Positions 59,012 through 64,000 of a stretch of DNA of 64,000 bases are shown piece by piece. Source of the stretch: Prevotella sp. E9-3. GTDB taxonomy: Bacteria > Bacteroidota > Bacteroidia > Bacteroidales > Bacteroidaceae. The first letter of the stretch is position 1. Each line of letters begins with the position of its first letter. Made by a program: the position numbers and the translations under genes. The stretch lies in the NCBI RefSeq assembly GCF_022024015.1, contig NZ_CP091786.1, positions 1,426,001 to 1,490,000 of the forward strand. Reading direction: 5' to 3'. The notes beneath the pieces were generated by a model that was not told the DNA's origin, searched no databases, and worked only from the letters and a program-made list of their open reading frames with translations.

Positions 59012-61309
59012 ATGGAAGAAATACAGAAGACCGAACGTGTAACGACGCTTTTTCGTAAAGCAACAGAGCTTTGCCAGGAGTACAGGCATGAGTTTGTTAT
59101 GCCCGAGCATTTGTTGAAGGCATTTATCGACGATTCATATTATGCCCATATATTAGATGAGTATTATCCCTCTGAAAGGTTGAATGCCGACTTGAAAGAA
59201 CACTTGCTTGAGACCGAGCAGGTTCCGACTGATCGTTCATATATGGTAGAGCCGTCTGAACAGATGAACCAGTTGATTGAGATTGCCTGTCAGCATGTAG
59301 TGAACAGCAGTGCCAAAGCGCTCGACATACCTCATTTATTAGATGGACTTTTGTCGCTCAATGATTCATGGGCTTGTTATCTGCTGAAAAATGCGATTAA
59401 GGATGATGAACCCTTATTTCTCAGTCATATCATAACCGCTGTTGACTGGCTTGATACTGTCGATGATTCTTTTGGTGACGATGATGAGGATGATGGCGAG
59501 TCAGATTATCCTTTTTCCGATGCTCCACCAAAGATGGATGCTTGGAAAAAACTGGTGACCTGTATGAATGATTGTTATGAGCAGCAGAATCCTCTGATAG
59601 GTCGTGAGGCAGAATTGCAGCGAACCATTCAGGTACTTTGCCGCCGTGATAAGAATAATCCATTACATGTAGGTGAGCCTGGTGTGGGCAAGACCTCCCT
59701 TGTGTGGGGACTGGTCAGAATGATTGAGGAAGGCAAGGTGCCTGAACGACTTGCGGGTTGTAAAGTGTATCAGCTTGACATGGGAACACTTCTGGCCGGT
59801 ACTCAGTATCGTGGTGACTTTGAGAATCGCATTAAGATGATTATGGAAGGAGCAACGGCCGAGAAAAATGAGACCGGCGCGTCTGTTCCTACTATTATCT
59901 ATATTGACGAGATTCACACCATGGTGGGCGCCGGTGCCACGAGCGACAGCTCGATGGATGTCTCAAATATGCTGAAGCCTTATCTCGAAGCTGGCAATAT
60001 ACGCTTTATAGGGTCAACCACCTATGAAGAGTATAACCGCCATTTCTCACGTTCCAAAGGACTCATCCGGCGCTTTCAGCAGATTGATATTACTGAGCCT
60101 ACTATAGAAGAGACAAAAAACATCCTTCACCAATTGCAACCTCGCTACGAAGAGTTTCATTACGTGAGATATGACGATGCTGCTATTGATTTTGCTGTTG
60201 AGGCCAGTGCAAAATTCGTGAACGATCGTTTCTTGCCTGATAAGGCCATCGACCTGATAGATGAGGCAGGAGCTGCTAAGGAAGTTGTCTCTCAATCATC
60301 GACTATGGCTGTTACCAAAGCTGATATCGCCGATGTACTGGCTAAAACCTGTAAAGTAGATGCACTGGCAGTTGCCGTGGATGAGGATTATGAACGACTG
60401 GAGACGCTGGCTTCAAGAATGCAGGCTCAGATTTATGGTCAGGACGAGGCTATACGGCAAGTGGTTGAGTCGGTACAGATGTCTCGTGCAGGACTGCTCG
60501 ATGACAACAAGCCATTGGCATCGCTCCTTTTCGTAGGTCCTACAGGTGTGGGAAAGACCGAAGTTGCTCGTGTGTTGGCCCAAGAATTGGGTATTGAACT
60601 GATTCGCTTCGATATGAGTGAATATACAGAGAAGCATACGGTGGCTAAACTGATTGGCTCGCCCGCAGGCTATGTTGGTTATGAAGATGGCGGCCTTTTG
60701 ACCGATGGCATTCGCAAAACACCTAACTGTGTGTTGCTCCTCGATGAGATTGAGAAGGCACATCAGGATATATACAACATTCTGTTGCAGGTGATGGACT
60801 ATGCTCGCCTGACGGACAATAAAGGACATAAGGCCGATTTTCGTAATGTAGTGCTTATCATGACTTCCAATGCCGGTGCGCAGTATGCCTCACAAAGCGT
60901 TGGCTTCAATCATACTGTAAGTCGTGGCGAGGCTATGATGAAGCAAGTGAAAAAGACATTTAAGCCCGAGTTCTTGAATCGTTTGTCAGGTGCGGTGGTA
61001 TTCCATGATATGGACAATTCGATGGCTACACTTATTCTGCAAAAGAAACTGCGTCAGTTAGAGGAAAAACTGTTGGCCAAGCAAGTGACCATGACTCTTA
61101 CCCCTGAGGCTGTTAACCATCTGTTGAAAGAAGGATTCACTGCCGAATATGGTGCACGCGAAATGGATCGCGTGATTGCTCAGCAGCTAAAACCATTGTT
61201 GATGCGTGAGATTCTTTTCGGTAGATTAAAGCATGGCGGTAGCGTCACAGTAAGTGTAGAAAATGCCCATCTTGCTATCGTAGGCTGCGAATCTTCTGCA
61301 ATTTCATAA
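59012..61309 (+). CDS. clpA: Clp protease ATP-binding subunit ClpA
   Basis: 765 residues. An N domain (1-150) is followed by an acidic linker (GDDDEDDGESDY near 155) and two AAA+ modules. The first has Walker A GEPGVGKTS near 221 and Walker B IIYIDEIHTM near 295. The second has Walker A GPTGVGKTE near 510 and Walker B VLLLDEIEKAH near 575. The ClpP-docking loop is represented by SVGFNHTVS near 628. It unfolds substrates for ClpP; with ClpS and Aat it forms the N-degron pathway. The linker acidic run is longer than in E. coli ClpA. Confidence 0.93.
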   Translation: MEEIQKTERVTTLFRKATELCQEYRHEFVMPEHLLKAFIDDSYYAHILDEYYPSERLNADLKEHLLETEQVPTDRSYMVEPSEQMNQLIEIACQHVVNSSAKALDIPHLLDGLLSLNDSWACYLLKNAIKDDEPLFLSHIITAVDWLDTVDDSFGDDDEDDGESDYPFSDAPPKMDAWKKLVTCMNDCYEQQNPLIGREAELQRTIQVLCRRDKNNPLHVGEPGVGKTSLVWGLVRMIEEGKVPERLAGCKVYQLDMGTLLAGTQYRGDFENRIKMIMEGATAEKNETGASVPTIIYIDEIHTMVGAGATSDSSMDVSNMLKPYLEAGNIRFIGSTTYEEYNRHFSRSKGLIRRFQQIDITEPTIEETKNILHQLQPRYEEFHYVRYDDAAIDFAVEASAKFVNDRFLPDKAIDLIDEAGAAKEVVSQSSTMAVTKADIADVLAKTCKVDALAVAVDEDYERLETLASRMQAQIYGQDEAIRQVVESVQMSRAGLLDDNKPLASLLFVGPTGVGKTEVARVLAQELGIELIRFDMSEYTEKHTVAKLIGSPAGYVGYEDGGLLTDGIRKTPNCVLLLDEIEKAHQDIYNILLQVMDYARLTDNKGHKADFRNVVLIMTSNAGAQYASQSVGFNHTVSRGEAMMKQVKKTFKPEFLNRLSGAVVFHDMDNSMATLILQKKLRQLEEKLLAKQVTMTLTPEAVNHLLKEGFTAEYGAREMDRVIAQQLKPLLMREILFGRLKHGGSVTVSVENAHLAIVGCESSAIS

Positions 61310-61359
61310 TCATCAACATCCAACATTCTCTTTTTTATTCAATATTCAACACCTTTTTC

Positions 61360-62058
61360 ATGGCTGTTTATCAACTGGACAACGAACTTTGGTTTCCTGA
61401 TCCCCATCTGGGCGAGCCTGATGGGTTGGTTGCAGTGGGTGGTGACCTCTCGGTCGATCGCTTGCTCTTGGCCTATTCTAATGGTTTCTTTCCTTGGTTC
61501 TCCTATCAAGATTGTAAAGAACCCTTGTGGTACTGTCCGCTTCAGCGCTTCGTCATTTTCCCAGATGAGATTCATGTGAGTCATTCTATGAAGCAACTTA
61601 TTAAGAGCCAGCGTTACGAAGTTACTTTTAATCAGAACTTTGATGGGGTGATTCGTGGATGCGCTTCAGCACAGAACAGGAACAAAGAGGAGGGTGCCTG
61701 GTTAGGTCCTCAGATTATCGAGGCTTATACCGAATTATATCGTCAGGGGTTTGCTGCGAGTGTTGAGGTTTGGCGAAAACATCAGGATGGCGATGAAGCC
61801 TCGTGCTCTACTGAGACGTCAGATAATGGTCAGTTAGTGGGCGGGCTCTATGGAGTTACCATCGGATCATCATTCTTTGGAGAGAGTATGTTTTCCTTGG
61901 AACCAAGTGCCTCGAAATTGGCGTTGATCTGTTTGGCTCATGTGTTTAAGAAGAATGGCGGACAATTAATCGACTGCCAGCTTGAAACACCTCACTTGCG
62001 TTCTATGGGCGGACGATATATTTCTTATGAGGAATATCTGAAATTGATTCAATATTGA
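61360..62058 (+). CDS. aat: Leucyl/phenylalanyl-tRNA--protein transferase
   Basis: 232 residues. N-terminal FPDPHLGEPDGLVAVGGDLSVDRLLLAYSNGFFPWFS and the core GGLYGVTIGSSFFGESMFSLEPSASKLALICL with LIDCQLETPHLRSMGGRYISYEEYL are diagnostic. The enzyme adds Leu or Phe from aminoacyl-tRNA to proteins that begin with Arg, Lys or (in some) Met, creating N-degrons read by ClpS. It is the last gene of the clpS-clpA-aat unit, 50 bp after clpA. Confidence 0.95.
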   Translation: MAVYQLDNELWFPDPHLGEPDGLVAVGGDLSVDRLLLAYSNGFFPWFSYQDCKEPLWYCPLQRFVIFPDEIHVSHSMKQLIKSQRYEVTFNQNFDGVIRGCASAQNRNKEEGAWLGPQIIEAYTELYRQGFAASVEVWRKHQDGDEASCSTETSDNGQLVGGLYGVTIGSSFFGESMFSLEPSASKLALICLAHVFKKNGGQLIDCQLETPHLRSMGGRYISYEEYLKLIQY

Positions 62059-62110
62059 AGTCCAATCGCTTTTGTCTTTATAGCGCTAAATTGTAAGTAT
62101 ATTCACTTTC

Positions 62111-62323
62111 TTGCTGTATATTTATAACGTTAGAACGCGTGAGAATCGCACGAAAATCACCAACTCCTACTTCGGACTTCTACACGCGAATTATGAGCAT
62201 GTTGTGAATAATTTGCAACCGATTGATCATCAGTTATTTACAATATATATCATCAAAACGGCCTCTCTTTTTCCTAATATAATCCTGAAAAAAGGCTACA
62301 ATAGAACTTCTATTATACCATAA
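62111..62323 (+). CDS. Doubtful 70-residue frame inside repeat copy B
   Basis: The frame reads MLYIYNVRTRENRTKITNSYF..., shares VxTRENRTKxTNSYFGLLHANY with copy A, and then diverges; in copy A it stops after 13 further residues and has no ATG near the same place. No ribosome-binding site or promoter is evident. It may be a gene remnant or just the reading of a conserved non-coding element. Confidence 0.2.
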   Translation: MLYIYNVRTRENRTKITNSYFGLLHANYEHVVNNLQPIDHQLFTIYIIKTASLFPNIILKKGYNRTSIIP

Positions 62324-62525
62324 CTGCATTCATTCTATACTGCAATTGACGTTCAGTTATGATGCAATTGAAGTTAGGTTTCGGTATAATAGACAGTACG
62401 TTTCGGTATAAGATGCATTCAGTTGCGGTATAATAGACTTTTTACTGCACTAAAGGTCGTTTTTGGGTATCCTAGCCGTTCTAGTTTGCGATTTTTCTTT
62501 GTCTTAATTTTCGAAAAACAAACTG
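62113..62525 (+). repeat. Dispersed intergenic repeat, copy B
   Basis: Same orientation and order of parts as 16710-17130: core GAATCGCACGAAAATCACC / CAACTCCTACTTCGG / ACTTCTACACGCGAATTATG (62131-62195), divergent spacer with a CCTCTCTTTTTCC tract, iterons CTATACTGCAATTG, CAGTTGCGGTATAATAG and TTTCGGTATAA, and end TTTGCGATTTTTCTTTGTC / TTTTCGAAAAA. Confidence 0.8.
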
Positions 62526-62594
62526 AATAAATATGTGCTTTTGGGGACTTGTTACACCATCCGGTACTCACATAGATTGTCTGCTGTTCCTTTA

Positions 62595-63731
62595 TTAGAA
62601 TGCAGGTAATTCCGGTTCGTTGATTCCCTTTATGGCCATGCATTCCATCTCGATGAGCCATCCTGCCCGACAAACTGGTGCATGAAGTATAACCACAGGA
62701 TGATTAGGGAAACGTTCATCGTAAAGTGAACGCACCAAACGGTAGTCGGCAATATCGCGCAGATATACAATCATGGGTCCAACATCCTCATAGGTGCAGT
62801 CGGCTTCAGCTAATAAGGCTTCGACGTTCTCCCACATGCGCAGTGTTTGCTGTCTGATATCACCCACGTGTTCTATTTGACCCTTGTTGTTGATGCTGGC
62901 AGTGCCTGATATGAGAACGTGTCGGCGGTCGGCATAGTCAATACGAGTACCACGTTCGAAACTCACACCATAGTCGCTGGTGCGGTTCAAATGGGTTGGC
63001 GCATACAAATAGTGTATCTGCTCTGGCTGAATGCCTGCTATGGCATAAGTGTCCATCTGGGTGAGTACTGCAGCGTCCTGTTGTCGGCCACCGATGCCTG
63101 TCGAGGCAATGAAATGAGTGTCTTGGGTGAGTCCTTGCGTGAAAAAAACGCGGTTTCGAGCCTGAACAACTCCTTGATAGTTTACATCAACATCGTTTAC
63201 AAATAGCCACGTGCGTACACAGTTGTCCTTTAATGTACATTCCTCCTGAGCAAGTTGCATAATGTATTCGTTAAAGAGCAAACGTGTCTGATATTCAGAA
63301 TTTACGGCTGTATTATGGGCACCGGCTCCCCATAGGTGACGGAACTGACCGTGACTCACCTCAAAGAGACCGCTGGGTAACTGGCGTGTGGTTACATTCT
63401 TCATGAGATATGCCCATAAGGCTATTTTCGAACCGTCAAGGGGTGCCTGTTCTATAATACTCTGGGCGCAGGAATCATCGTCGGCCAGTACTACAGCATC
63501 GGCCTGATTGGCTGCATCACTCAGAAAATAGCGTTTCAGTACAGTCTGTGCACCTTTCAATTCGTTTTCTATAATATGATGGTAATCATTCAGTAGGGCG
63601 TTCAGTTGCTCCTGAAAGGTGAGACCGTCACCCTGAATGTGTAGCATCAGGTGGTATTCTTCTACCTCATTTCCGTTTTTAAACTCAAACAGCTCGGCTT
63701 TGGTATTCGAAAAAGTTAGTATTTTTCTCAT
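62595..63731 (-). CDS. RidA/YjgF-family-like protein with long N-terminal half
   Basis: 378 residues. The C-terminal 150 residues look like a RidA-fold domain: VLISGTASINNKGQIEHVGDIRQQTLRMWENVEALLAEADCTYEDVGPMIVYLRDIADYRLVRSLYDERFPNHPVVILHAPVCRAGWLIEMECMAI. The first half has a second, weaker fold of similar type (GDGLTFQEQLNALLNDYHHII). The two-part layout recalls chorismatase/FkbO-type proteins, but I cannot claim that chemistry. Function unknown; perhaps imine/enamine processing or hydrolysis of a small metabolite. A CAAAGGTA box at 63751-63758 gives a minus-strand promoter. Confidence 0.6.
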   Translation of the reverse strand: MRKILTFSNTKAELFEFKNGNEVEEYHLMLHIQGDGLTFQEQLNALLNDYHHIIENELKGAQTVLKRYFLSDAANQADAVVLADDDSCAQSIIEQAPLDGSKIALWAYLMKNVTTRQLPSGLFEVSHGQFRHLWGAGAHNTAVNSEYQTRLLFNEYIMQLAQEECTLKDNCVRTWLFVNDVDVNYQGVVQARNRVFFTQGLTQDTHFIASTGIGGRQQDAAVLTQMDTYAIAGIQPEQIHYLYAPTHLNRTSDYGVSFERGTRIDYADRRHVLISGTASINNKGQIEHVGDIRQQTLRMWENVEALLAEADCTYEDVGPMIVYLRDIADYRLVRSLYDERFPNHPVVILHAPVCRAGWLIEMECMAIKGINEPELPAF

Positions 63732-63750
63732 GATAGATTCTTTTAGGCTG

Positions 63751-63758
63751 CAAAGGTA
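63751..63758 (-). promoter_or_regulatory. -7 element of the RidA-like gene
   Basis: TACCTTTG on the minus strand, 20 bp before the ATG; no clear -33 box. Confidence 0.5.
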
Positions 63759-63837
63759 GAAATTTTTTTGTGATAAAGATTGACGTTGATTGTTTTTTTT
63801 AGAAAATACCTAAACGGAGGTATGCCTATTCACTTGA

Positions 63838-63854
63838 TTGGCATGTTTTTTGCA
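63838..63854 (+). promoter_or_regulatory. Sigma-54 (-24/-12) promoter of the J-domain gene
   Basis: TTGGCATGTTTTTTGCA has the exact sigma-54 spacing (10 bp between GG and GC) and matches the consensus TTGGCACG-N4-TTGCA except for T in place of C at the seventh base. It lies 68 bp before the ATG at 63922. Confidence 0.75.
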
Positions 63855-63905
63855 GTCGGATACTTAGAAAGAATGAAAAGAAAAAGAATCATTATAGTGT
63901 GTAGA

Positions 63906-63914
63906 AAGGAGGAG
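63906..63914 (+). promoter_or_regulatory. Strong Shine-Dalgarno before the J-domain gene
   Basis: AAGGAGGAG, 7 bp before the ATG at 63922. Most genes in this window lack a clear Shine-Dalgarno, as is usual in Bacteroidetes, so this one stands out and fixes the start. Confidence 0.7.
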
Positions 63915-63921
63915 TGATGAT

Positions 63922-64000
63922 ATGGCATTTGTAGATTATTATAAGATTTTGGGCGTTGATAAAACGATTCCGCAGAAGGATGTGAAGAAAGCCTATCTGA
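63922..64000 (+). CDS. J-domain co-chaperone (DnaJ/CbpA-like), N-terminal part
   Basis: Only the first 26 codons are in the window: MAFVDYYKILGVDKTIPQKDVKKAYL, the start of a J domain (helix I DYYKILGV and helix II DVKKAYL). The HPD motif lies beyond the end. A full-length DnaJ or a CbpA-like protein with a C-terminal substrate domain are both possible. It has a strong Shine-Dalgarno and a sigma-54-type promoter, separate from the divergent RidA-like gene. Confidence 0.85.
   Translation, partial: MAFVDYYKILGVDKTIPQKDVKKAYL

Larger units (their letters stand above)
62059..62594. other. Long intergenic region between convergent genes, holding repeat copy B
   Basis: Between aat and the RidA-like gene. 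The repeat covers about 62113-62525. The first 50 bp and last 70 bp are unique AT-rich sequence without recognisable features. No terminator hairpin is clear. Confidence 0.75.

Overview
The window is about 64 kb of a Bacteroidales chromosome, most likely Prevotella in the broad sense. The main clues are Bacteroidetes-type promoters (TTTG about 20 bp upstream of TAnnTTTG), a ribosomal protein S16 with a long Ala/Glu tail, a fimbrillin-like lipoprotein, surface-protein C-terminal tails of the GIYLRG type, a UPF0597 cysteine desulfidase and a Nudix-type arabinose regulator. No transposase, integrase, phage gene, rRNA or CRISPR array is visible. Most of the window is core genome with accessory patches.

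Layout. 1-2142: end of menB, then menC and menE (menaquinone). 2200-4550, minus strand: aroB, a flavin-reductase-like lipoprotein and an AlaX-type tRNA-editing protein. 4697-15209, minus strand: a surface operon of a 64-residue peptide, a fimbrillin-like lipoprotein and a 3130-residue LamG/Fn3-type protein, preceded by a membrane-bound AraC-type regulator. 17177-20801: a GH13 amylase, fabD, a PNPOx-like protein and glutathione peroxidase. 21049-23109: htpG. 23257-26555: a cysteine desulfidase coupled to a DsbD-like protein, then tRNA-Glu x2 and tRNA-Ser. 27200-34820: rhamnose mutarotase, five glycosyltransferases and a flippase, with rpsP in between. 34949-37926: small lipoprotein, mtaB, another glycosyltransferase. 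38363-45316: DUF4861 protein, GldB-like lipoprotein, DPP-IV-like peptidase, GH105-DUF4861 fusion. 45387-47152: an ECF sigma locus, then tRNA-Asp x2. 47644-50036: hypothetical protein, truA, EamA transporter. 50140-58552: L-arabinose cluster (mutarotase, Na+/sugar symporter, AraR-like Nudix regulator, AraD, AraA, AraB) ending in an unusual sigma factor. 58698-62058: clpS-clpA-aat, a complete bacterial N-degron module. 62595-64000: RidA-like protein, and the start of a J-domain chaperone running off the end.

The most unusual signals are these. (1) There are two textbook sigma-54 (-24/-12) promoters, one before htpG and one before the J-domain gene, suggesting that chaperones here may be under RpoN control. 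(2) A primary-like sigma factor one base after araB appears to lack most of region 3 and both promoter-melting tryptophans. (3) A dispersed intergenic repeat of about 420 bp (16.7-17.1 kb and 62.1-62.5 kb) has a highly conserved core and mirrored iterons. (4) The 38.0-38.35 kb gap has nested inverted repeats made of 9-bp iterons around a 46-bp perfect AT palindrome. (5) Direct repeats with a 21-bp period near araA, with a related site before galM, may be arabinose operators. (6) An ECF sigma locus is led by a tiny secreted protein that is little more than a sorting-tail-like domain. All functional calls come from reading the sequence and recalling families; nothing was searched.
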